Below, piece by piece: positions 9,541 to 19,984 of a stretch of 64,000 bases of DNA. The position numbers and the translations under genes are program-made. A model generated the notes under the pieces. It was given only the letters and a program-made list of their open reading frames with translations. It ran no database searches and was not told the DNA's origin. Source of the stretch: Ctena decussata (Eukaryota > Mollusca > Bivalvia > Lucinida > Lucinidae); NCBI GenBank assembly GCA_963989385.1, contig OZ022501.1:98316979-98380978 (forward strand), read 5' to 3'. Positions within the stretch are counted from its first letter, which is position 1, and each line of letters starts with the position of its first letter.

Positions 9541-10400
9541 AATATAGAAATAGCTACAAGGTGATGTTTTATGTGTGTCTTTTTCTTGCTTGTCCATAAT
9601 GTTGGTTTCTTTTGTCTGTTTTGGTCTGCATCGGACATCTCTTTCCTGTTGTCCTTGTCTGTCGCCTTTCTCGAGACGTAGGGGTTGAGATGGCTCGATG
9701 GGGGACGCCTGCACCCGCGGATTAACACGTAGGCGTCTCTTACCTGATGTCTGTCGCTAATGTGTCCCGCGGAATGCGACAGTAAGTGTGGCTCGGAGAG
9801 GGATGCTCGTTGCCTGCCGAGACCTGCCATCATATCTTTTCTTTCAAACTTTTGGGTTTAGCGACACTGAAAATTTAAATGCACAAACGTTCGTCCGAGG
9901 ATATCATCAACCTTAGTCAGTGTTTCAGTATTGATTCTGGTTCTAAGGCGTTGGGGTCACTACTTAAATACTGATTTAAATACTTAATTCATTTTGATAT
10001 ATATCTGGTAAAATTTCTAAATTATTCTAAAACTAAGACTGACTTTTTAAGATTTTAATTGTCATAGTGACACGAATCTTAGAGGAGTTTGGCTTCCATT
10101 CTTTTGAGTTGTGTTGGCTTTTTGCGGGTTCTTGCTGCATCGGACATCTCTTTCCTGATGCCCTTGTCTGTCGCCTTTCTCGACACGTAGGGGTTGTAGT
10201 GGCTCGATGAGGGAAGCCTGCGCCCGCGGATTAATATGTAGACGTCTCTTACCTGATGTCTGCAGCTAATGTGTCCCGCGGAATGCGACAGTAAGTTTGG
10301 CTCGGAGAGGGATGCTCGTTGCCTGCCGAGACCTGCCATCATATGTTTTCCTTTAAACATTTGGGGTTTAGCGACACTGAAGAAGTTAAATTTGGTATGA
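9540..10400 (-). repeat. Two direct copies of a roughly 300-bp repeat
   Basis: Copies at about 9540-9850 and 10085-10385 share CGGACATCTCTTTCCTG, a CCCGCGGATTAA block, GTGTCCCGCGGAATGCGACA and GCCGAGACCTGCCATCATAT. Reverse-strand frames are open in both (MMAGLGRQRASLSEP...), but I do not recognise a protein and read them as parts of a SINE-like or MITE-like repeat. Between them (9850-10080) nothing is recognised. Confidence 0.65.
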
Positions 10401-10419
10401 ATACGTTTATATTTGTGAC

Positions 10420-11110
10420 GGGTGGCAATTTGTGTCGTTTGATTGTACCATTGTAGAAGCTAAGAACGAGAGTTTGGATCCAGTAAACATGTTCCTCCCC
10501 TCCCCCTCCCCCTCCCCCGTTATCTCTTTATGACAGTCCCAGGGAGTTATTTTAGTTGTAAATCTTAATAGTAACTTTTTCGTAAGTCCACATGTCTGTT
10601 TTCTACTGTATTCTAGCAATGGTCACCTGTATAGTTGCACTGCACACTTTCCTTTGTGATTTGTTTAGTAATGGGAAATAGAAAATAGGCAGAAATAGTT
10701 GTTACTGTCACTTGTTTTGGTAGTCCAGGTCGATACTTTCGTTTACCTGCTGTATAATTAAAACCGTAAAGAGTTCCTTCAAGAGCAGAGAATACATTCA
10801 GAAGAAGGAACATGGGCCACACTACGTAGTTTCGGCTATTAAAGCCTCAGCAGTGACCCTGAAAATACCTGGTGACGAAACCAGAAAAAAACATACTGTA
10901 ATTTCTTAAAATTGGGCAGTCGATTCAAAGACTAATTAGTGTTTTCAGCTGGGGTAGCTGAATGACCACCTATTTGGGAAAAAGCTGTTCTTTCGGTTTT
11001 CTGTGCGGGTATGTCGACAACTGATGCCAATTTATGTATATAATTCTTTCCCTTCTGGTTTTGTGGGCGGAATCTGGGGTCTGATTGTTTTAGTTCCTGG
11101 TCCTTGCCTA
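10420..11110 (+). repeat. PLE-associated dispersed repeat (+)
   Basis: Modules match other copies: a CTCCCC-rich tract after GGATCCAGTAAA, then GTAGCTGAATGACCACCTAT and GTTCCTGGTCCTTGCCTATC. A block of about 160 bp carrying a hammerhead-like motif (10814-10859, reverse) is embedded. Confidence 0.65.
10814..10859 (-). ncRNA. Hammerhead-ribozyme-like motif, probably inactive
   Basis: On the reverse strand the order is stem I strand GGGTCA, core CTGCTGA, stem II GGCT/AGCC (perfect), GAA, a short stem III, then GTG and TGGCCC closing stem I. The core should be CTGATGA and the cleavage triplet should end in A, C or T. Both are altered here, so cleavage is not expected. Confidence 0.6.
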
Positions 11111-11426
11111 TCTGTTAATTCGTGTCAAAACGTTTGATGACCTTACTAAAAGATATGCAGCATGGTATCATTTTACATGATGACGTTACGACACTGATTA
11201 TCAGTCAAATAATAATAGACTGTGATTTTAAAGTCATATCAATGTTAGTGTGTCCTCTTATCTGTAGCCGTCAACAAAGCGGTTGGTTTAGTTTGTTTGT
11301 CCTTGTCATTTGTGCATGCGTTTGATATGCACCGACTAGTCAGAGTTTTGTTTTAATTATTTGGATAAACTAAAATCTATAAGAGTTCCTTCAAAAGCAG
11401 AAGACACATTCAAGTAGAAGGATTAT

Positions 11427-11474
11427 GGGCAATACTTCAAGTTTTCGGCTATATTCCAGCCTCATCAGTGACCC
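11427..11474 (-). ncRNA. Hammerhead-ribozyme-like motif, degenerate
   Basis: On the reverse strand: GGGTCA, an intact CTGATGA core, stem II GGCT/AGCC with a seven-base loop, GAA plus an extra A, ACTT/AAGT stem III, then a GTA site. Stem I (TTGCCC against GGGTCA) has a mismatch. The core is preserved, but the extra A makes activity uncertain. Confidence 0.6.
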
Positions 11475-12177
11475 TGATATGATCGGGCGACGAAAGGCAG
11501 AGAGAAACATACTGTTATTTCTTGATAAGGCAGTCGATTCAAAGACTGATTAGTACAGAAAGGTTCCAAATGAATAAAAAAGCAATCATCTAGAATATGA
11601 GTCCAAATCAATCAAAAATTTCTGATTTCGCAGAATAGATCTCAAAGGACAAAACTAAAATCTAATCTGCACTTTGGATGATGTACGAGGTGACTTTTTA
11701 CGGCCGCCACACGGCACAACACCAGATGCAATTAGGTCGAATTTAAATCATACAGGGATCCTTCAAGAGTAGAGAACACATTCAAGTAGAAGGAACACGG
11801 GTCTTTCTGATCATCTGCGTGGTAAAGAGCTGTTCATGTTGCTTTCCGCTGATATTGCCTTGCTACTATTGTTTGGTGTAAAGAGCCAATAATCAGGAAT
11901 TAATACAATCGAATTCCACGGGATGTGGAATTCGACTGTATCTGTTCCTGATAATTAATCCTTTACACAATTTTTCTATTATTATAGAAATCTTTGGAGC
12001 ATTTGTCAACCAATATCTGTCAAACAATATTCATAAAATTAAAAACATTTTTTATCAGAAATTCATCAAGAATTTTGCTGTTGTTCTCTTTATACCTTTA
12101 TTTGTTTTGCATTGCCGGAGATTGTTTACGTACATGTGTGATATATGCGGAAATAAACTTAGTGGACATTTTTGACA
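11475..12177. repeat. Repeat remnants and a 93-bp hairpin
   Basis: A copy of the block preceding the hammerhead motif (TCCTTCAAGAGTAGAGAACA) lies near 11758, but without the ribozyme core. At 11876-11968 two inverted copies of the ATCAGGAATTAATACAATCG module meet head to head around GAATTCCACGGGATGTGGAATTC, making a strong hairpin. No coding sequence is seen. Confidence 0.6.
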
Positions 12178-12290
12178 CAACGTTGGGCACACAACGGTGA
12201 ATCAACACTGAATCATTGTTGAATTAAGGTCATGGCATTGAATCATCGCTGATTCAGTGTTGTTTCAATATTTTGTGTCTTTTGGGTAAT
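12178..12290 (+). repeat. AACGTTG-type repeat copy
   Basis: This contains ACAACGTTGGGCACACAACG, GGTCATGGCATTGAATCA and a TTCAGTGTTG motif, related to 7085-7190 and to the array at 45540-46990. Confidence 0.55.
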
Positions 12291-13066
12291 GCAAAACATA
12301 GACAAATCCACAAATACAGCCGGTAAGTCCCCGACTAACATATTATTCAGCCGTTGCCGACTGCCTGAGTGTCGGGGTAAAATTGCTACCTGAAATGATT
12401 TCAGTAACCGTTGATGTAAAGTAAGTTGAGCCTAGTGCTTTTAAGAAATCGAAATTGAGTTGATAAAAGTATTGACTTCGGTTCTCATGATATTAACCTT
12501 TTACCCCAAAACTAAATTCTCTTTTTGCCACCTGAAACAGGGAAACCAAGACTTTCATAGGAAGTATGTTTGGGCCTAGCTGAAAGTCTGTAAATGTCGA
12601 AGTAGACATTACACAGGAAGCAGTAAAGAGGAAAAGTTGTTTTTGCAAACCCATACATATATGACGTCTGTTTACGGCTATGGAAAACCTTTACCCATCG
12701 CATTTTCCGTACGTTATGATTGTTAGCTGCCTGCTACAATACTGGCATTTACGCATGCACAAACACATGCACTCGTGTTGACTGTAAACTGTCTTCTCGG
12801 TACTGTTCACTGTCAACCTAGTTTTGTTTATAGTATTTGCGTATATGATAAGAGGCTGTAGAAAGCTTATTTAGTAGAGAAGGCGCACAGTAGTAGAAAG
12901 TAAACAGCGAAATAAATGCTGCAGCACACAGTATGTAGTTAACAGTATTTAATTTTCGTCCATACTTCACACCCAATATCGCTAATTCGCACTTCGAATT
13001 GTTTACTTCACATTTTATATATGGACTTCTCTCTCGTATACTCAAAATTTGTCCTATACCTATGAA
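12291..13066. other. Intergenic, nothing recognised
   Basis: No long reading frame with recognisable similarity, no element ends and no tandem structure were seen. Confidence 0.5.
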
Positions 13067-13570
13067 AAATCAGAGATGAGGACTCGACAGAAACAAAGTA
13101 TTACGACACCCGGAGGTCCCTGGGGTGTTAAACATTCCCACTGGAATACCGGAGCAAAAGACAACCAGCCGAATCTCGAATGACCAAGCAACTGCCAAGA
13201 CAAACACCGGTCCAAAAGACGGGATAAACACAAAACACAAACAGAACAGCATTTCTTTGATAACAAGCACACCAGTGCAACAAAAGGGATATCAAGGTGT
13301 CGCAATACGTTGTTTCCGTCGAGTCCTCATCTTTGATTCATCAGTTTCATTGATCGGTTAGGAAACCTTCCGTTGATTGAACAACCGACGAAATGTTTCG
13401 AGCCGTAGCAAAGGCTAAGAGCGTCGGTTTGGATCCAATAAAAGAAGTTTAAGTTCCTAGCAATTTTTTACTTACCGTTTCGATTCGATGTTTCTACTGT
13501 GCGTTGCCGGTGTTTTCGTTTACCTGTTGTTGGGTGGTAATTTTAGTTCGGTAAGCTGAGTGACAACCTG
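13067..13570. repeat. PLE-associated repeats in head-to-head orientation
   Basis: The part at 13067-13220 reads on the reverse strand and 13290-13570 on the forward strand. Both contain the same module (GAGTCCTCATCTNTGATTCATCA with ACACC or its complement), so two partial copies face each other. The forward part continues with GGAAACCTTCCG and GGTTTGGATCCAATAAAA. Confidence 0.65.
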
Positions 13571-13799
13571 TCTTTGAGGGAGTTGTTCAAATTGTAATTG
13601 CCGCCACTAATACAGAGCGTACATGGTTCGCTCTCTGTTGCTGATCAGGATTCGTCAGTATCACAGACACATGCTTTAGTCTATGTCCAAAATCAATCGG
13701 TATTACAGCGACATCTGCCCCTAATACATTGAATCAAATAAAACACAAAAAGTAACTAAATATTTGGGAATGGTCAAGAACTAATTAATCTGATCCAGT

Positions 13800-14420
13800 T
13801 AAAGATACATAAATTAACAGCAGATCACGAAAGGCACGCATGGTAGACCGAATGAATATTAGCTCTTTCCCAGACAAAGGTTATTTCACTGATCCCCCCC
13901 CCCCCCCGCTCCTCCCCCTTCCCCCCCCCCCACCCCCCCCAAAAAAAAGCAACAAAAAAAATAATATAAAAAAACAAGACTCTAATAACAGGTGACCGAA
14001 AGCGCTGACAAATATGGACACCAAGAATAAGATACAAGAAGTTTATTACGAATTTTCGGCCCACATAGGACCACCTACAGAAGGTAATAGATAATAGAGT
14101 AACTAAATATAATCAAGACAAGAAATCCAAATAACAGATCATATCAGGAACAAAAAGACGGATATGCATACTTATGAAATACAACTACAGTTTGAGGTAA
14201 AGGGCACACTTTCAGAGGAACAACTTTGTCATTTAGACAACTGCTTCCCCTCCCAAAGCCAATCCCCTCATATGGCAAGAATTTGTTCCCCTAGGAACAA
14301 ACTCCTCCACCGAGAGCAGACCCCCTGAGAATAAGTAACAGTAAGGAAGCACAACAGAAGTACCGCCTTTGAACGTCAGTAACGTTTTACTGAATCCAAA
14401 CCCTCGCCATCCGTGGACGT
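13800..14420 (-). repeat. PLE-associated repeat (reverse) with C-rich homopolymers
   Basis: The reverse strand shows the ACTGACGTTCAAAGGCGGTA module and the GGGAAAGAGCT module of the family. Runs of C at about 13894-13943 break up the copy. Confidence 0.55.
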
Positions 14421-14699
14421 TGTATTACTATTACATGGTGATGTATCAGTATTAACCAGGATGCATATTATATTAAACATGTCTTGAACTGTAAAATATC
14501 TCACTTTCCCCCTTCATATTGACTTTGTCCCCGCGAATTCTCAGGTATACATGAATCTCTTGAAATGAGCTCTGATGCACCTTTGGGCCATTTACGTACA
14601 GCGCCATTTCTTAAAAAATTTGGTCTTGAAAAACCTCATTCGCTCCAGTCCGGATTCGAATACGGGTCTCCTGCGTGAAAAACGAACACGCCCCTATAA
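14421..14699. other. Intergenic, nothing recognised
   Basis: Short noncoding stretch with no recognisable element. Confidence 0.45.
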
Positions 14700-14749
14700 A
14701 ATATTAGAGTTCCTTTAAGAGCAGAGAACACATTCAAAAGAAGAAACTT

Positions 14750-14795
14750 GGGCCATACTTCGAAGTTTCGTCTATTCAAGCCTCATCAGTGACAC
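14750..14795 (-). ncRNA. Type I hammerhead ribozyme candidate
   Basis: On the reverse strand the motif reads as follows: stem I strand GTGTCA; core CTGATGA (plus-strand 14783-14789); stem II GGCT/AGAC with loop TGAAT; GAA; a minimal stem III ACTT-CG-AAGT; cleavage triplet GTA; then TGGCCC closing stem I with one mismatch and one wobble. Cleavage would fall between plus-strand positions 14756 and 14755. All core nucleotides are present and stem II has one mismatch. Type I hammerheads with a minimal stem III are known from Penelope-like elements and metazoan retrozymes. This copy lies among PLE-derived repeats. Confidence 0.75.
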
Positions 14796-14825
14796 TGACA
14801 ATATCTGGTGACGAAATGCATGGGT

Positions 14826-15095
14826 TGGTTGGTTGATTTGATGCTTAACGTCCACGGTAATCAACTAAGGTCATGTCGGGACGGTCAGTTAACCTAACCA
14901 CACTATTACTGGGCAGGCTTAGACCTCCTAAGCGGTTAACCAGTACTAAGTGCACATACTTTCGCCAGTAACTGACAACTACCCTTCTTGAATCAGCGGA
15001 AGGAGAAACGAAAGTATGTGGCCAGACCGGGATTCGAACCCAGGACCTCTGACTTACGAGTCAGGTGCCCTACCGATTGCGCTACCCGGCCCGGC
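14826..15095 (-). mobile_element. tRNA-derived SINE, copy 1
   Basis: The reverse strand starts with a tRNA-like head: box A around TAGCGCAATCGGTAGGG, a stem-loop with CTGACTCGTAAGTCAG, and box B GGTTCGAATCC. A conserved body follows (GATTCAAGAAGGGCAGTTGT, GGTTAACCGCTTAGGAGG, GGTTAACTGACCGTCCC), ending near GTTAAGCATCAAATCAA with a TCAA-type tail. Nearly identical copies at 50172-50448 and a partial one at 35971-36106 show it is a SINE, not a tRNA gene. Confidence 0.88.
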
Positions 15096-15131
15096 GAAAT
15101 GCATGGGAAAGCGCACTTTAATTAGTCGCTA

Positions 15132-15425
15132 TAAAAGCCGAAGTAATGAAATAAAGTGACCCCCAGAGAAAAACGATCCCCCTGGTCATCGGTCATAATT
15201 TTACGATCTACCTGTCATAATATTACAACTTCCCAACGTGAAGTAAAACGAATCCTCGAGAAAAATTATGACCCCCACTACCCACCCATAAAAAACGACC
15301 CTCGGTCGTTAGTTTCAAAGAGAAGTGACCCCCGGTCATAATATTATGACCCGTCTACGTGTAGTTGAATGATGATTCGCGAAGAAGAAAATAACGACGC
15401 CCCCTTCCCCCCATAGAACTATAGC
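15132..15425. mobile_element. Left inverted end of a DNA element (partner at 19335-19736)
   Basis: The outer end reads GCCGAAGTAATGAAATAAAG followed by TGACCCCC. Its complement, slightly diverged, ends the right part near 19736. Internally there are repeated ...GACCCCC and ...TCATAATATTATGACC motifs, including the perfect palindrome GGTCATAATATTATGACC at 15334-15351. The PLE copy at 16.1-18.2 kb would then lie between the two ends. Confidence 0.55.
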
Positions 15426-16074
15426 AAACAATGGAACACATAGCATCAATGTCACTCTGTTTATTTGGTGTAAGCGTTTCTAGAATACCTCGTCTTGCCA
15501 GACTGCTTTATTTTTATTTTGAAGACTTATTTAATGGCAACCTCTATTTGCAGCGAAAACGGTGGAAAATACAGGCGCAAGAATGGTCTTTGATTGAGTT
15601 TAAACAGATGAATTCTAATACCAGGCTTGCCAACCGTAAGCCTTTTCTTTCTCTTTACATGACTCTGCTCACTTAGACATAGTTTGTGTTTAGTTGACCA
15701 ACCCCTTCTGCAGTGGTTCCGTTTAATGATGTTGACCACGAGTTAGCCATGTCGTTCCCACGAGAGTGCTACATGCCGTTCGATGAGTTAGTATCTTGTT
15801 CCAACGACATAGCTACGAGTTAGTATACCCAATCAACTTTAATTTGATTTTAGGTATTTGTTGTTGGGGTGGGGGGGGGGGGGGGGGGGTTGGAGGTGTG
15901 GAGAGCAAACCAACAACCCTCACAATAACACTATCGCTCAAAATAAACACACAGTCATTTATCTATATTTGTGACTTTGAATTTTGAGATGCAGATCGAG
16001 ATTTTGAGCGCGATTTGGTGTTTTGATATGGCTAACCTTTGTGTCCAGTTTTGTTTTAAATCTACCTACAAATG
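15426..16074. other. Intergenic with a G homopolymer
   Basis: No gene recognised. A G-rich run lies at about 15866-15889. Confidence 0.5.
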
Positions 16075-16644
16075 ATAAAAATGCAGGTCAGACTCGACAT
16101 TCTGCTTGCCAGAATCATATAGCACGACACCATTATATTGAATGAGCTCTATGATCTTGACCTTTGGGCTGGCTACCTATGTTTTGCGCTTCGCACATCA
16201 TTTTGAAAACTGTGAAAGGTGTTTCATAAAAAATTGTTTTATAAATAAAGGAATTGAATTTATTGACTTACATATAGTATCTTTAAGGATAGATCCGTCA
16301 CTTCATTTATACCTACATATTTTCGAAACGCTGAACCATCCATAATTTGTTCTAAATATAATAAACCCATTCGAAACACTATATTTAATTTCAATCAACT
16401 TGTTTCAGATCTTGAAATTCATGCTAACACCCCTGAATCATGAGACTGTAAAGATTCTAAATTTATATATCCGGCAGCTGGTACTGTTATAACTGGCAAT
16501 TTGAAAATCATTTCAGATTCAAGAATTCGTTACATAATTTCTAAGGGTCCTTTATACAGATTTCCTTCTCGCATTGGTTTAGAAAAAATGTAGGGGAGAA
16601 ATAGCATCTGCATGAGTTCGGTGATAGATGTTGCAAACGAGAGT

Positions 16645-16738
16645 ATTTTGAATCTCATGCCTTAAAGGCATGGAAAGTAAGCATCTTTAATATAGTACAT
16701 GCTTACTTTCCATGCCTTTAAGGCATGAGATTCAAAAT
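16645..16738. repeat. Perfect 40-bp-arm hairpin inside the PLE
   Basis: Arms 16645-16684 and 16699-16738 are exact inverted copies with a 14-nt loop. The loop sequence CTTTAATATAGTA recurs just downstream (about 16752-16764), where the normal PLE reading resumes. This points to an inverted local duplication by template switching. Confidence 0.92.
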
Positions 16739-16903
16739 ATATTCATATGTTTATCTTTAATATAGTAGATAAACTTATAAAATTTTATTCGCAAAACATT
16801 CACCTAAACCTAAATCTACTTTTCGACATCTACAACGAGGTATCCAAGAATTTCATAGAAAATATGTTTTGGTTCCTGCAGACAAGGCCGCGAACAGTTT
16901 CTT

Positions 16904-16985
16904 TGTCAATCTTTCCCTTTGATGTTGGGGATAGGGTTTGGGATCTGATTCAGTCAGTTCCTGAAGTGTAGTTACTCTTTAAATT
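16904..16985 (+). repeat. Short dispersed repeat inserted in the PLE
   Basis: It interrupts PLE coding sequence after GACAAGGCCGCGAACAG. It is nearly identical to 3469-3546 and, in reverse, to 8186-8276. Just downstream, a 30-bp unit containing TTGTTTGACGGCTACATTAC is directly duplicated (16986-17046). Confidence 0.75.
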
Positions 16986-18239
16986 TGTTGTTGTTTGACG
17001 GCTACATTACATTAACACTGTTGTTTGACGGCTACATTACATTAACTTGGCGGTACAAAGGCCTACAAAGAGACATCTACAGAAGAGAGTTCTGTAGTTA
17101 AAGGACACTGTAGCCATTTACCCCTTAACTTTTATGTCAATGTTAAGGAACGCCAAGATAGGCTTCCTACGATGTATTGGTTACCAAAGCTTCATAAAAA
17201 CCGTATTCTTGTACTACAACTGAACTTTCTAAATTATTAACCTCTTGCCTCACTGGTGTCAAAAATCATGTCATAACGTACTGTGAAAAAGTTTGTGAAG
17301 GGTCAGGTAAAAAATTCTTTTTGTCTATTAAAAATTCTGGTGAGGTAATTAATAAATTGAAGGTGAGAGGGTTCCGTGCGACCAGTTTGTCAACTTATGA
17401 TTTTTCTACACACTATACTACTTTGCCACATAATTTGATCAAGGAAAAACTTATAGATTTAATTGAGTGGACTTTCCAAAAGAAAGGTTCGCCTTTTCTT
17501 GCCTGTAACGAAGCTTTACTTCTGAACGCCAAAACCGATATAAACTTTGGTCATGTCCAAATATGTGTGACGCATTAAAATACCTTTATGATAATATTTA
17601 CATTAGATTTGAAGGCATGGTGAATCATATTTATCCACCTGAGCTACAGTTAAACAAAGCTAATGCAGCCGATACAGAAGCCCCATGTTTGGATTTACAT
17701 TTATCTGTTTCAAATGGATTTATTGCATCCATTTATGATAAACGCGATGACTTTGATTTTGACATAGTAAATTTTCCATTTTTGATGGTGATATTCCGCG
17801 TTCTGCCTCTTACGGGGTTTTCATTTCTCAACTTCTTCGGTTTGCTAGAGTGTCTATTCATGTGACTGCCCGTAATAAAATTTTAACTGCCAAGCTTCTC
17901 CAACAGGGCTTTAGATGTCATAAACTTCGAAAAGCATTTTCGAAATTCTTTCGCCGACACTTTGAATTGGTTTCTAAATTTAATGTCGGATTAAAAGTCT
18001 TTTGTAACTGGGCCTATCAGAACCAGAATTTCATGGTGACTTAGTTTATAAGTTCAAAAAAATGTAGGTAAGTCTGATTTTTCTGATCAGTTCAGGAAAA
18101 TTATCGTTCGTTACAAACGAATTGGATATAATATAAATGTAATGCCTCAGTCTCAGTCTGTATGTTTAGTGGTTAACCCAATTATGGTTGGTCAGGCATC
18201 AGACTCAATGATGGGCCCGGCATATAGCACTTTAATTTA

Positions 18240-19230
18240 GTTGTAAACTAAACTGGTTGTTGCCGGAGTTTGCCTTGTTTGTTGCTTGGTTATTCGGAGT
18301 TCAACTGATAGTTTTCTTTTGCTCCCGTATTTCAGTGGTGTTGTTTGACTTCCCAGGGGTCTCCTGGTGTCGCAATACGTTCTTTCCGTTGAGTCCTCAT
18401 CTCTGATTCATCAAACGCCTTATCCGTGATTTGTTTGTTTCCGGTGATGATTCATTGATGAGTCAGGAAACCTTCATGCGGACCAAACAGCTAACTTAAT
18501 GTTTCAAACCACTACAGAAGCAGAGGGTGAGGTTTGGTCCCAGTAAAACTAGTTTAAGCCCCCCCCCCCCCCCCCCCCCCTCAGTGATTTATTGATGAAC
18601 GTACCAAGGTGGTACTTCTGTTGAGGTTCTCTAACTTCTTGTGTCTTAGTCAGTTCGTATGTGGTCCGCCTCGCAATGTGGCCACCTGTATTGCTGCCCA
18701 CTTTGCTTCCCGTTATGTTTTATAATAAGAAATAGAAAATAGGTAAAAATTGTTATTAAATGTTTATCGTATAGTATTGTTCGTTTAGTCTGTTGTGTGG
18801 TACATGTGCTTTTGTTGCGTTGAACCATTTCGGAAACCAAGGGCGAGTTTGGGTCCAGTAAAACTAGTTTAAGCTCCCCCCCACAAAGTAATCTTTTGCT
18901 GACCGTTGCAAGGCGGTACTTTTGTTGCGGTTTCTTGATGTTATATTGTGCTGTGTCCGCTTGTCTGTCTCTGGCGGTTGGGTCACCTGTATTTACTTCC
19001 CAATCTGCCTTCTGTTATATTTTTGTAATTAAAATAAAAAATAAAGATAGATGCTGTTATTGAGGTAGCTGAATGACTATCTGTTTGGGAAAGAGCTGCT
19101 CCTTTGGTTTACTGTGCGTGTCTTTCGTAAACTTGTGTCAATTTCTGTGTGTATGTGCTTCTTTCCCTATTGGTTTTGAGAGCGCAATGTGGGATTTGAA
19201 TGTATTAATTCCTGATCGTTGCCTATCTTT
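18240..19230 (+). repeat. PLE 3' region / founder arrangement of the dispersed repeat
   Basis: This follows the PLE C-terminus directly and contains in order the modules scattered elsewhere: GTCGCAATACGTTCTTTCCG with GAGTCCTCATC; GGTTTGGTCCCAGTAAAACT followed by a C run (18559-18580); ACCAAGGTGGTACTTCTG; AGAAATAGAAAATAGG; CTGACCGTTGCAAGGCGGTA; GTAGCTGAATGACTATCTG; and TTAATTCCTGATCGTTGCCT. Some modules appear twice, so the copy is itself composite. Confidence 0.7.
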
Positions 19231-19334
19231 TTCTGTGCCATCTTATCTTGAAAACAGACCAGATAAAAGAATTGTAACAGACCGGACACAATATTTTTAT
19301 GCCATAAACACATATAAAGACACCATTGCTACAT

Positions 19335-19736
19335 AAGGAGTCATAATATCATGGCTGGGGGTCATTTTTCTTTAAATGGAAGTTGTCAGATTACCCAAAT
19401 CATAAGTCCGAACTCGTAAGTCACTTTAACATTGACTGTTCTGGAATATTTTATATACACATATATGGACCCCAAAATAGAAGCGCGATCAGGTGCTCGC
19501 GAGTAGTAAGCATCACCTGCCTATTTCAATTCACCCGCCATATCTGTGTATCAGTGGAAAAAGTCAGTGAAAAAGAGAGTCCGAAAGAATAAGGACCGGG
19601 ATAGGTATTTTCGAGGGGGTTAGTCTTTTTTTAACAGGAGTCAGTATTCAAAAGAACAGGGGTCACTTTTTCTATAGAACAAGACCTGGAGGTCGTTATT
19701 ATAGGGGGGTGACTTTACTTCGTTACACCGGCTTGC
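19335..19736. mobile_element. Right inverted end of a DNA element (partner at 15132-15425)
   Basis: This contains GGGGGTGACTTTACTTCGTT ending in ACACCGGCTTGC, the complement of the outer end at 15132, plus GGAGTCATAATATCATGG motifs matching the left part in reverse. Confidence 0.5.
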
Positions 19737-19984
19737 AACGCAAGGCAGTGCAAGTGTATGATTTACCTAAACTATACCCAGTGACAAAACATTTAAAATA
19801 GATGCACCATTGTTTATGGTCCGCTTGACTTTTAAAATTAAAAAGTTAAAGCTGACTTCAGCTGATTTCTTTTAAGTGTGGTATGAATATAAACAATGCT
19901 AATTTTCCGACAAACCCATATACTAGAATAGGATGGGAGCACTGTACTGATATATCCCTTATGTCTCATACACATTTGGTCTGC

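Larger units (their letters stand above)
16075..18236 (+). pseudogene. Penelope-like retroelement, internally deleted and frameshifted
   Basis: Fragments of one reverse-transcriptase polyprotein follow in order: an N-terminal part (LHIFETLNHP; ISDSRIRYIISKGP; AWKVSIFNIV), VKERQDRLPTMYWLPKLHKN near 17130-17200, then GFRATSLSTYDFSTHYTTLP at about 17371-17430 and CDALKYLYDNIYIRFEG at 17566. It continues abruptly with MVNHIYPPELQLNKAN. The jump inside IYIRF/EGMVNH removes the stretch that should carry the catalytic YxDD box. The C-terminal part includes KLLQQGFRCHKLRKAFSKFF and ends near 18236. It carries many stops and frameshifts, a 40-bp-arm hairpin (16645-16738) and an inserted repeat (16904-16985). 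It cannot encode active RT. I assign the family from recognition of the segments, not from a search. Confidence 0.78.

Noticed and set aside
9534..10360. Two similar reverse frames (MMAGLGRQRASL...)
   Set aside because: They follow from a duplicated repeat. Similarity extends outside the frames and no domain is recognised, so they are listed as a repeat only.
14826..15095. tRNA gene
   Set aside because: The cloverleaf-like head is fused to a conserved body and tail and recurs at 35971 and 50172, so it is a SINE. The anticodon arm is also distorted.
18459..18480. Possible hammerhead core (TTGATGAGTCAGGAAACC)
   Set aside because: The first core base is wrong, stem II is absent, and no stem I or III partner was found.
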